Shown here in pieces: positions 15,919 through 24,857 of a DNA stretch of 64,000 nt. A program made the position numbers and the translations under genes. Numbering within the stretch: position 1 is the stretch's first letter; each line of letters opens with the position of its first letter. Location: assembly GCA_964436635.1 (NCBI GenBank), contig CAYTDM010000009.1:8888-72887 (forward strand), in the 5' to 3' direction. The notes beneath the pieces were generated by a model that worked only from the letters and a program-made list of their open reading frames with translations, did no database searches and was not told where the DNA came from. This stretch comes from DASRQK01 sp964436635. Its GTDB lineage: Bacteria > Bacteroidota > Bacteroidia > Sphingobacteriales > Sphingobacteriaceae.

Positions 15919-17946
15919 TTAGTGAATGTTTTCCAGCAATTCATCAAGTTCTCTCAGAGAATGTATTGGAAGACCACAAGTTCTATCTTTACACAGATAA
16001 ATCGCATCTTTTTCGCTTAAGCGTCCGTGTAACAAGGGAATGGAACTTTCTGTTCCGCCTAATACGAGTTTAAAGGGTTGGTAATTGAGGTCCACCCTTT
16101 GCCTAAATCGTAAAGCGTTTGGCCCAGAAAAAATCCATTCTTGGCTTCCATAGACCTTTTCCAATAATAATAAAGCCCAATTGGCATGTGCCGAACCAAA
16201 TTTTTGCATTTGATCCAACATGCGCCCTAATGCCTGGTCCACCATGACTTCCCAGTCGGGCCGTTCATATAGAATCGATAGTTTTTGCAACGCCCTAAAA
16301 AGTGCAGAATTAGAAGATGGAATGACGTTATCGATTAATTCTGTTTTACGCGTGATCAGTGCTGGAAAATCTTTGCTGGTATAATAAAAGACACCGGTTC
16401 CTTCATCGTAAAACTGCTTGATTGCTATTTCTGCTAAGCGCTTGGCTTCCGATAACCAACGTTCTTCAAATGTCGCTTCATATAAGTTAATAAATGCGGT
16501 GATCGTAAATGCATAATCATCTAAAAATGCAGGTATTTCTCGATTTGCGTCTTTAGGTTGATGCAATAAAGTTCCAGATTCGGTATATAAATATTCTAGG
16601 ATAAATTCGGCGTTTGCTCGCGCAACGACTAAATAATCTTCGTTATTAAGAATGCGATAGGCATCCAAAAATGCTTTTAATTGGAGAGCATTCCAGGTGG
16701 TGAGTTGTTTGGTGTCCAAACCAGGGCGAACACGCTGTGCCCGATAATCGAGCAGGGATTTTTTCGCTTTTTTCAGGAAAGCATCCCACTCATCTATAGA
16801 ATAGCCCGATTCGTAGGCCCATTCATCGGCCTCAAAGTCATGATAAAAAATATTCGTTTCTTCTTCCTCCCAATTGCCTGCCTCCGTGATTTGATAATGG
16901 TTTAAAAGGAGTTCAATTTCTGCTTCGGTCAATCCATATTCAGTAAGCTGCTGAAATTCCTCTTTTTGAAAGGTATAAAATTTTCCTTCCACACCTTCGC
17001 TGTCAGCATCCAATGCGGAATAAAAACCACCATTTGGCGACCTCATTTCTCGCAATACCCAATCCAATGTTTCTTGTACAATGCGTAGGTATTGTGGATC
17101 GGGACGTTGTTGCCAAGCGGCTAAATACAAGGATACTAATTGGGCATTATCATATAACATTTTTTCAAAGTGTGGCACATGCCAACGATGATCGACCGAA
17201 TACCTCGCAAATCCACCTCCCACATGGTCATAAATACCGCCAGATCCTAATTTTTTTAAGGTGAAATGCACATGATCTGTGATTTCAGGCTGTTTATGAA
17301 GTACACCATAGGCTAATAAAAATTCCCAATTACTGGGCATAGGAAATTTGGGAGCTTTTTGTAAGCCTCCATCAATAGGATCAAAATCTTTCGTCCAGGG
17401 GGCCACTATTTTTTCTAATTGCTCCGTATGAAAGCTGCCTTTCCATTCTTTGATTGGGAGACGATCGCTCTGCGCAATGCCATTAGCAAGTTTTGAAGCA
17501 TATTCTGTGGCCAAATTCGGTTGATCTTGCCACATTTGCTGCAGTTGATTTAAAAGATGCACCCATTCGTTCGGCCTAAAATATGTGCCGCCATAGATCG
17601 GTCGACCATCCGGTAAGCAAATGCAATTTAGCGGCCATCCACCTCGATTCGTCATTAATTGGACGGCGGTCATGTAAACTTGGTCTAAATCTGGCCGTTC
17701 TTCTCGGTCCACTTTAATGCAGACAAAATGTTCATTCATGACTGCCGCAATTTCTTTAGACTCGAAACTTTCCCGCTCCATGACGTGGCACCAGTGACAG
17801 GTACTATACCCAATGCTAACAATTAATAATTTTTGTTCGCGTTCAGCATACTCCAAGGCTTCTTGGCTCCAAGGACGCCAATGTACTGGATTGTTTTGGT
17901 GTTGTTTTAAATAGGGGGAAGATTCACTTCCTAGTAAATTCGCCAT
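15919..17946 (-). CDS. YyaL/spermatogenesis-associated-protein-20-like thioredoxin-domain protein
   Basis: About 675 residues. An N-terminal thioredoxin-like domain (DUF255) carries YSTCHWCHVMERESFE with a CxxC, followed by a long (alpha/alpha)6-barrel-like region such as is found in N-acylglucosamine epimerase-type folds (KLGSGGIYDHVGGGFARYSVD, HFEKMLYDNAQL). The family is widespread but its biochemical role is unsettled. I chose the ATG at 17946 because the longer frame starts with TTG at 17982 inside the upstream ndh gene; this leaves the ndh stop (17948) one base away, so the two genes are tightly coupled. Confidence 0.9.
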   Translation of the reverse strand: MANLLGSESSPYLKQHQNNPVHWRPWSQEALEYAEREQKLLIVSIGYSTCHWCHVMERESFESKEIAAVMNEHFVCIKVDREERPDLDQVYMTAVQLMTNRGGWPLNCICLPDGRPIYGGTYFRPNEWVHLLNQLQQMWQDQPNLATEYASKLANGIAQSDRLPIKEWKGSFHTEQLEKIVAPWTKDFDPIDGGLQKAPKFPMPSNWEFLLAYGVLHKQPEITDHVHFTLKKLGSGGIYDHVGGGFARYSVDHRWHVPHFEKMLYDNAQLVSLYLAAWQQRPDPQYLRIVQETLDWVLREMRSPNGGFYSALDADSEGVEGKFYTFQKEEFQQLTEYGLTEAEIELLLNHYQITEAGNWEEEETNIFYHDFEADEWAYESGYSIDEWDAFLKKAKKSLLDYRAQRVRPGLDTKQLTTWNALQLKAFLDAYRILNNEDYLVVARANAEFILEYLYTESGTLLHQPKDANREIPAFLDDYAFTITAFINLYEATFEERWLSEAKRLAEIAIKQFYDEGTGVFYYTSKDFPALITRKTELIDNVIPSSNSALFRALQKLSILYERPDWEVMVDQALGRMLDQMQKFGSAHANWALLLLEKVYGSQEWIFSGPNALRFRQRVDLNYQPFKLVLGGTESSIPLLHGRLSEKDAIYLCKDRTCGLPIHSLRELDELLENIH

Positions 17947-17947
17947 G

Positions 17948-19246
17948 TTAAGATGGGGTAGAGGTTCGTTTTTTACGTTCAAATTTATGGATAATTAAGC
18001 GAACCCCTCCATTAAAGGTCACATAGCTTAACATCCAATTGATAAATGTTACTAAGCGATTTCTAAACCCAATGAGGGACATCAAATGCACAAACATCCA
18101 CACCCACCAAGCAAAAAATCCTTGGAATCTAATTTTTCCAATATCGACTACGGCTTTATTTCGTCCTATGGTCGCCATGGATCCTTTATCAAAGTATTCA
18201 AAATGTTCCAAGGGCTGATTTTCTATCATGCGAACAATCTGTTTGGCCACAAATTTTCCTTGTTGTTGTGCAGTAGGGGCGACACCCGGATGACCATTTG
18301 GAGTTTCTTCCGTAATCATGGCTGCTACATCGCCAATGGCAAATACGCGATCCATTCCAGGAATTAAACAAGTCGGTTCGATCTTAATCCTGTGTCCTCG
18401 TTGGATTAAGTCTTCAGGAATACCGCCAGGAAATTGTCCCATGACGCCGGCGGACCAGATGACGGTCTTAGCAGGAATAGGAGTAGCGTCTGAAAATTGG
18501 ATTTCTTCTCCATTATATCCCGTTACCCGTTTGTTTAATAGCAAGGTAACGCCTAATTCTTTTAAATATAATTCGGCTTTTGCGGAAGCCTGAGGAGATA
18601 AATTTGACAGCACTTTGTCTTGGCCTTCGACTAAGTAGACTTGCATATCTTCCTTACTTAATTCCGGGTAATCTACCGCTAAAATATGATTTCGAATTTC
18701 AGCAATGGCGCCAGAAAGTTCTACGCCTGTGGGTCCGCCGCCCACGACGACAAAATTTAAATATGGAACTTGTTCTGCTTTCGTAGGTTGTAAGAGTGCC
18801 TGCTCTATGTTTTGTAGCAAGAAACTACGAATATTTACCGCCTCTTTCAAGTTTTTCATTGGTAAGGAGTAATACTCGATGTCTTCATTTCCGAAAAAGT
18901 TTGTGGTCGCTCCTGTAGCAATCACCAGATAATCGTAGGAGAAATCTCCAATATCGGTGATGACTTTCTTTTCAGAATGATTGATTTGTGAGACTTCGGC
19001 GATGCGAAAACGCAAGTTATTTTGTTTTCTAAACATTTTCCGTAATGGAAATGCCACTGATGGGGCTTCGAGGGATCCCGTCGCTACTTGGTATAAAAGC
19101 GGTTGGAAAGTGTGGTGGTTATGTTTGTCTAATAACAACACTTCCACCGGTTGGTTTTTCAACTTTTTTGCGACTTCAATTCCGCCAAAACCACCTCCGA
19201 TGATGATCACTTTCGGCAATCCAGGCAATAAGTCATTTTTTTCCAT
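17948..19246 (-). CDS. ndh: Type II NADH:quinone oxidoreductase (NDH-2)
   Basis: Single-subunit, non-proton-pumping membrane-associated flavoprotein passing electrons from NADH to quinone. Two Rossmann motifs: IIIGGGFGGIEVAKKL (FAD) near the N terminus and VVVGGGPTGVELSGAIAE (NADH). The quinone-site region (TAQQQGKFVAKQI) and the conserved GDVAAM are present, and a hydrophobic C-terminal segment (FFAWWVWMFVHLMSLIGFRNRL) suits membrane attachment. Start ATG at 19246; the TTG at 19276 is less likely. Confidence 0.92.
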   Translation of the reverse strand: MEKNDLLPGLPKVIIIGGGFGGIEVAKKLKNQPVEVLLLDKHNHHTFQPLLYQVATGSLEAPSVAFPLRKMFRKQNNLRFRIAEVSQINHSEKKVITDIGDFSYDYLVIATGATTNFFGNEDIEYYSLPMKNLKEAVNIRSFLLQNIEQALLQPTKAEQVPYLNFVVVGGGPTGVELSGAIAEIRNHILAVDYPELSKEDMQVYLVEGQDKVLSNLSPQASAKAELYLKELGVTLLLNKRVTGYNGEEIQFSDATPIPAKTVIWSAGVMGQFPGGIPEDLIQRGHRIKIEPTCLIPGMDRVFAIGDVAAMITEETPNGHPGVAPTAQQQGKFVAKQIVRMIENQPLEHFEYFDKGSMATIGRNKAVVDIGKIRFQGFFAWWVWMFVHLMSLIGFRNRLVTFINWMLSYVTFNGGVRLIIHKFERKKRTSTPS

Positions 19247-19331
19247 GGTGAAATCGTTTAATTTACTGTTGTACAATTAACTACAATGATCTCCCATAGA
19301 AAGTAAACGGGTAAAACGAATATTTACCTGT

Positions 19332-19661
19332 TTAATTATTTTCAAAAACTCGAATTTTGAGTCCGCCTATAGACGCATTCACTTTAATTTGGCACGCCAA
19401 ACGACTATCATCATCCGAATCTGGGAGGGTATCTAACATGTCTAATTCAGCATCTGTCCTCTCTTCTAATTTATCCATGCCATCCAAAACTTGGATATGG
19501 CAAGTGGCACATAAGGCCATACCACCACAGGTTGCTAAAATATCGTATTCAGAAGCTTTTAATACCTCCATTAGGCTCAGGTTGATGCCGTCAGGAATTT
19601 CTAAAGTTCTGGATGTATCTCCAGGTCCTTCAACCTGAATCTTTATTAACTCTTCGTTCAT
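19332..19661 (-). CDS. Adrenodoxin-type 2Fe-2S ferredoxin
   Basis: 109-residue electron carrier. The cluster ligands are Cys45, Cys51, Cys54 and Cys90 with the C-x5-C-x2-C-x35-C spacing of adrenodoxin/Fdx ferredoxins (CGGMALCATC), distinct from the plant type. It stands 63 nt downstream of the ferredoxin reductase, which is its most likely electron source. No Fe-S assembly genes lie beside it, so a link to the reductase rather than to ISC assembly is inferred. Confidence 0.92.
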   Translation of the reverse strand: MNEELIKIQVEGPGDTSRTLEIPDGINLSLMEVLKASEYDILATCGGMALCATCHIQVLDGMDKLEERTDAELDMLDTLPDSDDDSRLACQIKVNASIGGLKIRVFENN

Positions 19662-19724
19662 TTTTAATTAAATTTTACTCGCAAATACCAGGCCTTATTT
19701 ATGATAAATTAGGAATTAATATGA

Positions 19725-20750
19725 TTAAAATTCATTTATGCCATTTACTGTGGTGTATTTAAAACTCAATTTTTCATCTGGATAAACGTATTTAAACGCA
19801 CTTTGGCACATTAAAGCGGCTTCATGGAAACCACATAGGATTAACTTTAGCTTTCCTGGGTAGGTGTTGATGTCGCCTATAGCATAAATGCGCTCTACGT
19901 TCGTCGAGTAGTCAAATGTATCCACTGCAATGGCAGATTTTTCAATATTTAAGCCCCAATCTGCGATGGGTCCTAATTTAGGACTTAATCCGAATAATGG
20001 GATTAAATAATCTACGTCTAATAAGATTTCTTCTTTCGCTTTGTTTTTAATGCCCACCTGTCTTAATTGACCATTTTCGTCACCATGAACTGCGCTTAAA
20101 TTGCTTTGTAAGATCAGATTGATTTTTCCTTGCTCAGCAAGTTTAAATACCTTCTCAGCTGAGTCTGGAGCACCACGGAAAGTTTCGCTTCGGTGGACCA
20201 AAGTCACCTGTTCAGCAACTTCACTTAAATAAAGTGTCCAATCCAATGCAGAATCTCCACCACCCGCAATGACTAATTTCTTGCCTTTATAGATATCAGG
20301 GTTGCGGACAAAATAATGAATTCCACCTTTACCTTCATAGTTTAATATGCCTTCGATTTCAGGTCTGCGTGGTTCAAAGCATCCTAATCCGCCTGCAATT
20401 ACGACTACAGGTGCATGAATAATGGTTCCTTCGCTACCAATAACGTGGTAAGAGCCATCGGATTGCTTTTCCAATTGATCTACTCGTTCACCCAATGTAA
20501 ATGTAGGTTTGAAAGGCTCGATTTGTTTCATTAATTCATCCACTAAATCTTGCGCATCAATAGATGGATAACCAGGGATATCGTAAATCGGTTTACGTGG
20601 GTAAATTTCAGATAATTGACCACCAACCTGAGGTAACACATCGATTAAATGACACCTCATTTTTAATAATCCCGCTTCAAATACAGCAAAAAGACCAACG
20701 GGTCCAGCTCCAATAATCGCAATATCCGTTTTTATAATTTCGTTACTCAT
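19725..20750 (-). CDS. Ferredoxin-NADP(+) reductase, thioredoxin-reductase-like
   Basis: 341 residues. FAD motif IAIIGAGPVGLFAVFEAG, NADPH motif VIAGGGDSALDWTLYL, and AIGDINTYPGKLKLI for flavin binding. The redox-active CxxC of thioredoxin reductase is absent from the NADPH domain, which identifies the TrxR-like FNR type (as in Bacillus YumC and Chlorobaculum) rather than a thioredoxin reductase. It starts 5 nt after the MarR gene stop and precedes the ferredoxin gene, forming a regulated electron-transfer module. Confidence 0.92.
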   Translation of the reverse strand: MSNEIIKTDIAIIGAGPVGLFAVFEAGLLKMRCHLIDVLPQVGGQLSEIYPRKPIYDIPGYPSIDAQDLVDELMKQIEPFKPTFTLGERVDQLEKQSDGSYHVIGSEGTIIHAPVVVIAGGLGCFEPRRPEIEGILNYEGKGGIHYFVRNPDIYKGKKLVIAGGGDSALDWTLYLSEVAEQVTLVHRSETFRGAPDSAEKVFKLAEQGKINLILQSNLSAVHGDENGQLRQVGIKNKAKEEILLDVDYLIPLFGLSPKLGPIADWGLNIEKSAIAVDTFDYSTNVERIYAIGDINTYPGKLKLILCGFHEAALMCQSAFKYVYPDEKLSFKYTTVNGINEF

Positions 20751-20755
20751 AGTAC

Positions 20756-21202
20756 TTATCGTTCACTTTTTAGTTCAAGATTGTCGTAAATTGTATTTAA
20801 GATGCGTTTCAGGTGTTCAAAATCTGCTTCATCCAAGTTTTTCCAAGCTTGCATACGTATCCCCACTACTTTTTCATTTAATTCATGAAGTTTTTGGGTA
20901 CCTAAGCTCGTTAAATGTAAGATGAAACTTCTACGATCATTCGGATGGATGACCCGCTCCACAAGTCCTTTATGCACTAAGATGTCCACAATTCTTGTGA
21001 GGGTAGGTTGATCTTTGTCGCATCGTTCTGCTAATTCTTTTTGGGATAAATGTTCGCCTTGCCCGAGTGTTTTTAACACCATCCATTGGTCGACAGTGAC
21101 TCCAAAATTCCCTGAATTAAAGCAAAATTGGGCGTATTGTTTGACTCGTTTAGCCGTGCGGTCTAAGAGCAAAGAATACATGTTAAATTTATCTGTTGCC
21201 AT
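20756..21202 (-). CDS. MarR-family transcriptional regulator
   Basis: About 148 residues with the MarR winged-helix core: LSQKELAERCDKDQPTLTRIVDILVHKGLVERVIHPNDRRSFILHLT, including the wing D-R-R motif. Helices at both ends form the dimerisation region. The ATG at 21202 is chosen because the earlier TTG (21253) is part of the -33 promoter element. First gene of a leftward operon with the ferredoxin reductase and ferredoxin, which it may autoregulate. The ligand is unknown; no Cys residue of the OhrR sensing type is obvious near the N terminus. Confidence 0.9.
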   Translation of the reverse strand: MATDKFNMYSLLLDRTAKRVKQYAQFCFNSGNFGVTVDQWMVLKTLGQGEHLSQKELAERCDKDQPTLTRIVDILVHKGLVERVIHPNDRRSFILHLTSLGTQKLHELNEKVVGIRMQAWKNLDEADFEHLKRILNTIYDNLELKSER

Positions 21203-21219
21203 AATAATAATTAGCACGA

Positions 21220-21253
21220 CAAATATACGGCATTCCCCTAAATTATACAACAA
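21220..21253 (-). promoter_or_regulatory. Promoter of the MarR-FNR-ferredoxin operon
   Basis: On the minus strand TTG (21248-21250) is followed after 20 nt by TATATTTG (21220-21227), a perfect TAnnTTTG -7 box, about 18 nt before the ATG at 21202. Confidence 0.65.
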
Positions 21254-21316
21254 TAAAACCTAAATTTTAATAGTCTCAGGAAGTTAATCTTGTGTTTACA
21301 ATTTGTTTTTTTGGGC

Positions 21317-21349
21317 TTAACATACAGTTAATATTAAGTTAGTAATTAT
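21317..21349 (+). promoter_or_regulatory. Three 11-bp-phased Pho-box-like repeats upstream of pstS
   Basis: TTAACA (21317), TTAATA (21328) and TTAGTA (21339) each begin an 11-bp unit. This matches the direct-repeat layout and the TTAACA consensus of Bacillus PhoP boxes and the 11-bp phasing of PhoB boxes. It stops 22 nt before the pstS ATG, in front of a phosphate operon, so binding by a PhoB/PhoP-type regulator is a reasonable inference. Confidence 0.6.
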
Positions 21350-21371
21350 GCATCATTAAAATTAACATAAG

Positions 21372-22247
21372 ATGTTTAAATATTTTTTAGGCTTTATCGT
21401 ATTAAGTTTCGTCGTATTTGAATCTTGTTTTTCAGGCAAATCCAAGTACGAAGCGATTCGGGTAAGAGGCTCTGATTCAGAAGTTAATTTAGTTCAATCT
21501 ATAGCAGAAAATTACATGGATAACCATGACAAGGTTTCTGTGGGTGTGACCGGTGGAGGATCAGGTGCAGGCATTGCTGCATTGATCAATAAAAAGACAG
21601 ACTTAGCAAATTCTTCACGTTCGATCACTGAAGAAGAGTTAGGTTTTGCGATTAATCGCGGAGTAAATCCATTTGAAATTGTCTTTGCGATGGATGCGTT
21701 AGCGATCATCGTACATGAAAATAACACACTTGATTCTATACATCTGAATGAACTGGCTGCGATCTATACGGGAAGTACAAAGACTTGGGGGCTGGGAAGT
21801 GTTGGAAATCCACCGATCACCTTATATGGACGCCAAAGTTCCTCAGGAACCTATTCGTTTTTTAGAGAAGCCATTTTAAAAGCTGAATACGACCAAAGTA
21901 TGATCGGTATGAGTGGCACGGCACAAATCGTGGAAGCCATTCGTAAAGATCAACACGGCATTGGATATGTGAGTGCTGGTTATTTAAATGAGCAGGTGTT
22001 AAGGGGGCTGAAGGTATTACACATTGTGAATCCGAACAATGGATTTGCATATTCGCCAATGGATAAAGAGGCCATCACTAATGGTCAGTACCCCATTACT
22101 CGTCCACTTTTACAATATACAGATGGCGCTCCTTCCGGTGTTTTATTAGACTTTGTAAAATTTCAATTTACTGAATTGGGTGCAAAAATCATTGAAAACA
22201 ATGGGTTCTATCCTGTAAAAGCTGATTCAACGATTTTATCTCTTTAA
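21372..22247 (+). CDS. pstS: Phosphate ABC transporter substrate-binding lipoprotein
   Basis: Binds phosphate outside the inner membrane and hands it to PstCA. The N terminus is a lipoprotein signal (FIVLSFVVFESC, lipobox Cys at about residue 19). The phosphate-binding segments are recognisable: RGSDSEVNLVQ, GVTGGGSGAGI and YGRQSSSGTYSFF. 291 residues. First gene of pstSCAB, behind Pho-box-like repeats; pstC starts 11 nt after its stop. Confidence 0.93.
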   Translation: MFKYFLGFIVLSFVVFESCFSGKSKYEAIRVRGSDSEVNLVQSIAENYMDNHDKVSVGVTGGGSGAGIAALINKKTDLANSSRSITEEELGFAINRGVNPFEIVFAMDALAIIVHENNTLDSIHLNELAAIYTGSTKTWGLGSVGNPPITLYGRQSSSGTYSFFREAILKAEYDQSMIGMSGTAQIVEAIRKDQHGIGYVSAGYLNEQVLRGLKVLHIVNPNNGFAYSPMDKEAITNGQYPITRPLLQYTDGAPSGVLLDFVKFQFTELGAKIIENNGFYPVKADSTILSL

Positions 22248-22258
22248 AAAGACGCACT

Positions 22259-23140
22259 ATGTTCTATAGAAAATTAGTAGACGGAATCATGAAAATCACC
22301 TTTGGAGCAGCAGGGGTATTTACTGTTTTCGTTTTGTTAGGGATCGTGGTTCTTCTAGTCAGCAATGCGTTAAAAGCCTTTGAAGCCATCCCGTTTTCCT
22401 CCTTCTTTAATACACGCTGGAATCCATCTGCATTGGGAACCCCAAGTTACGGTATTTTACAATTATTATGGAGTTCATTTTTAGTGACGGCGGGAGCTTT
22501 AATTATTGCCATTCCTTTAGGAATCGGAACTGCAGCTTATCTTTCTGAAGTCGCTTCTCCAAGAGTTAGGCAAATCATTAAGCCAATCATTGAAATATTA
22601 GCAGGGATCCCGTCCGTGGCCATTGGTTTTATTGGTATCGTTTTAATCGGACCCGCCATCGCTGATTGGTTCGAATTAAGCAATGGTTTTAATGCCTTAA
22701 ATGGAGCGATTTTGTTAGCTTTTATGTCTTTACCGACCATTATTAGTGTTTCAGAAGATGCTTTTCAATCCGTTCCTCAATCTTTTAGAGAAGGTTCTTA
22801 TGCCTTGGGGGCAAATAAATGGACGACCTTAGTTCGAGTGGTGTTACCAGCTGCGGCATCGGGTGTAATTGCGGCTTGCATTTTAGGATTTGGTCGTGCC
22901 ATTGGTGAAACCATGACTGTGTTAATGGTTACAGGAAATGCGACTGCTATGCCAGATGGATTCTTCGATCCGGTTCGGACCCTGACGGCTACCATCGCGA
23001 TTGAGTTAGGGGAGGTGCCATATGACACTTCTCATTACTACGCACTTTTTGTTCTTGGTAGTGTTTTATTTATCATCAGCTTAGCTGTTAATTTTCTTTC
23101 TGAGTGGGTGGCTTCGCGGTTTAGATATAAAGTTAATTAA
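22259..23140 (+). CDS. pstC: Phosphate ABC transporter permease PstC
   Basis: Inner-membrane permease of about six transmembrane segments. The ABC coupling loop (EAA motif) is seen as SFREGSYALGANKWTTLVRVVLP, followed by GFGRAIGETMTVLMVTGN, typical for PstC. 293 residues. Sits 11 nt after pstS and 11 nt before pstA, so it is translated from the same message. Confidence 0.94.
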   Translation: MFYRKLVDGIMKITFGAAGVFTVFVLLGIVVLLVSNALKAFEAIPFSSFFNTRWNPSALGTPSYGILQLLWSSFLVTAGALIIAIPLGIGTAAYLSEVASPRVRQIIKPIIEILAGIPSVAIGFIGIVLIGPAIADWFELSNGFNALNGAILLAFMSLPTIISVSEDAFQSVPQSFREGSYALGANKWTTLVRVVLPAAASGVIAACILGFGRAIGETMTVLMVTGNATAMPDGFFDPVRTLTATIAIELGEVPYDTSHYYALFVLGSVLFIISLAVNFLSEWVASRFRYKVN

Positions 23141-23151
23141 TTCAATTAAAG

Positions 23152-24009
23152 ATGAATATATCAAAAATTAAAGGCATAGTTGGCATACAGTTTTTATGGG
23201 TGTGTACACTCATTGTATTGGCCTTTATCTTTCTTATTTTGACGGATATTTTTGTCAAGGGTGTCGGTGTATTAAGTTGGGATTTTATTTTTTCTATTCC
23301 CACCAAAGGGATGACAGAAGGAGGGATTTATCCCGCCATAGCAGGCACATTATTAGTGACCATGATCACCGCTTTATTTAGTATTCCAGTAGGAGTGGCC
23401 ACCGCTATTTACTTAAACGAATATGCAAAAGACCATTGGGTCACTCGAGGAATCCGGGCTTCCATTAGAAATTTGGCAGGAGTGCCTTCGATTATTTATG
23501 GTTTGTTTGGTGTCGCTTTATTTGTCGAAGGTGCAGGATTAGGAAGTTCTGTCATTTCATCTGGCTTGACGCTTGGCTTAATGACATTGCCCTATATCAT
23601 CACTTCTACCGAAGAAGCGTTAAGATCAGTTCCACATGCTTACAGAGAAGGCGCATTAGCCTTAGGAGCCACTAAATGGGAAGCGATTCAAACTACTGTT
23701 TTGCCTTCGGCTATTCCAGGAATCACAACAGGAGCGATCTTAGGCCTCTCACGTGCTGCAGGTGAAACAGCCCCTATTTTGTTCACGGGCGTTACATTTT
23801 ACTTGAGATTTCCTCCAGATTCTTTAAATACGGAATTTATGGCGCTACCTTATCATTTGTATATTTTATCTACTCAACATCACGCGATCGATGAAGTTCG
23901 TCCTTTAGCTTATGGTACTGCGCTGGTTTTGATCTTCTTAGTCGTCATATTAAATATTATTGCCTTCCTCATTCGTTATAAATTCAATCATTTACACGTA
24001 AAAAAATGA
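23152..24009 (+). CDS. pstA: Phosphate ABC transporter permease PstA
   Basis: Second permease of the PstSCAB importer. Coupling loop AYREGALALGATKWEAIQTTVLPSA and the GLSRAAGETAPILFTG segment are diagnostic of PstA. 285 residues with six predicted membrane segments. Its TGA stop overlaps the pstB ATG (ATGA, 24006-24009), indicating translational coupling. Confidence 0.94.
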   Translation: MNISKIKGIVGIQFLWVCTLIVLAFIFLILTDIFVKGVGVLSWDFIFSIPTKGMTEGGIYPAIAGTLLVTMITALFSIPVGVATAIYLNEYAKDHWVTRGIRASIRNLAGVPSIIYGLFGVALFVEGAGLGSSVISSGLTLGLMTLPYIITSTEEALRSVPHAYREGALALGATKWEAIQTTVLPSAIPGITTGAILGLSRAAGETAPILFTGVTFYLRFPPDSLNTEFMALPYHLYILSTQHHAIDEVRPLAYGTALVLIFLVVILNIIAFLIRYKFNHLHVKK

Positions 24010-24767
24010 ACGAGCAAATTAAATTAGAAGTCAAAGACTTAAACTTGTTTTTCGGTGAAAAACAGGTCTTGAAAGGAATTAATTTATCTATTCCGAAAAA
24101 CAGCATTGTCTCATTAATAGGACCATCCGGTTGTGGAAAATCATCTTTATTGCGTTCCATGAATCGCATGCATGATTTAAATAATGCAGCAAAAATCACG
24201 GGTGACATCTTATTAGATGGACAAAGTATTTTTGAAAATGGAGCCGATCCGGTGGATGTTCGAAAAAAAATTGGGATGGTTTTTCAGCGCCCCAATCCAT
24301 TCCCTAAATCCATTTTTAACAATGTTGCTTATGGGTTACAGATTAATGGCATCGCAAAAAATGGAGCATTGAAAGCATCTGTGGAACAAGCTTTAAAAGA
24401 TTGTTACTTATGGGATGAACTTTCAGATAATTTGGGAAGAAGTGCCATGGAAATGTCTGGTGGTCAACAACAACGTTTATGTATCGCGAGAACCATTGCC
24501 ATTCGCCCAGATGTATTATTGATGGACGAACCATGTTCTGCATTGGACCCAATCAGTACCGCCAAAATTGAAGAATTGATTCTCAAATTAAAAGAAAAAT
24601 ACACCATCATCATCGTTACCCATAACATGCAACAAGCCATTCGTGTATCTGATTATACAGGTTTTATGTATTTGGGTGAGCTCGTTGAATTCGATCGCAC
24701 GGAAAAAGTTTTTAGAACGCCTGGAAAGGAATTAACGAAACGATATGTAGAAGGAACGTTCGGATAG
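24006..24767 (+). CDS. pstB: Phosphate ABC transporter ATP-binding protein
   Basis: ATPase of the phosphate importer. Walker A is GPSGCGKSS, the Q-loop is MVFQRPNPFPKSI (the NPFPKS stretch is typical of PstB), the signature is MSGGQQQRLCIART, Walker B is LLMDEPCSALDP and the switch is THNM. 253 residues. phoU, the usual next gene, is not present: the next gene is a DUF1684 protein 90 nt away. Confidence 0.95.
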   Translation: MNEQIKLEVKDLNLFFGEKQVLKGINLSIPKNSIVSLIGPSGCGKSSLLRSMNRMHDLNNAAKITGDILLDGQSIFENGADPVDVRKKIGMVFQRPNPFPKSIFNNVAYGLQINGIAKNGALKASVEQALKDCYLWDELSDNLGRSAMEMSGGQQQRLCIARTIAIRPDVLLMDEPCSALDPISTAKIEELILKLKEKYTIIIVTHNMQQAIRVSDYTGFMYLGELVEFDRTEKVFRTPGKELTKRYVEGTFG

Positions 24768-24857
24768 GATGATTTTCCTGAATTGAATGGTAGGTAATTT
24801 TAAAAGCTTTTAGTAGTTTTGGTTCTATTATAGCTGTTAATTAAAAAACCTACTTTC

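Noticed and set aside
20384..20420. Thioredoxin reductase identity for the 19725-20750 gene
   Set aside because: The NADPH domain lacks the redox-active CxxC, and a ferredoxin gene is adjacent, so ferredoxin-NADP reductase is the better call.
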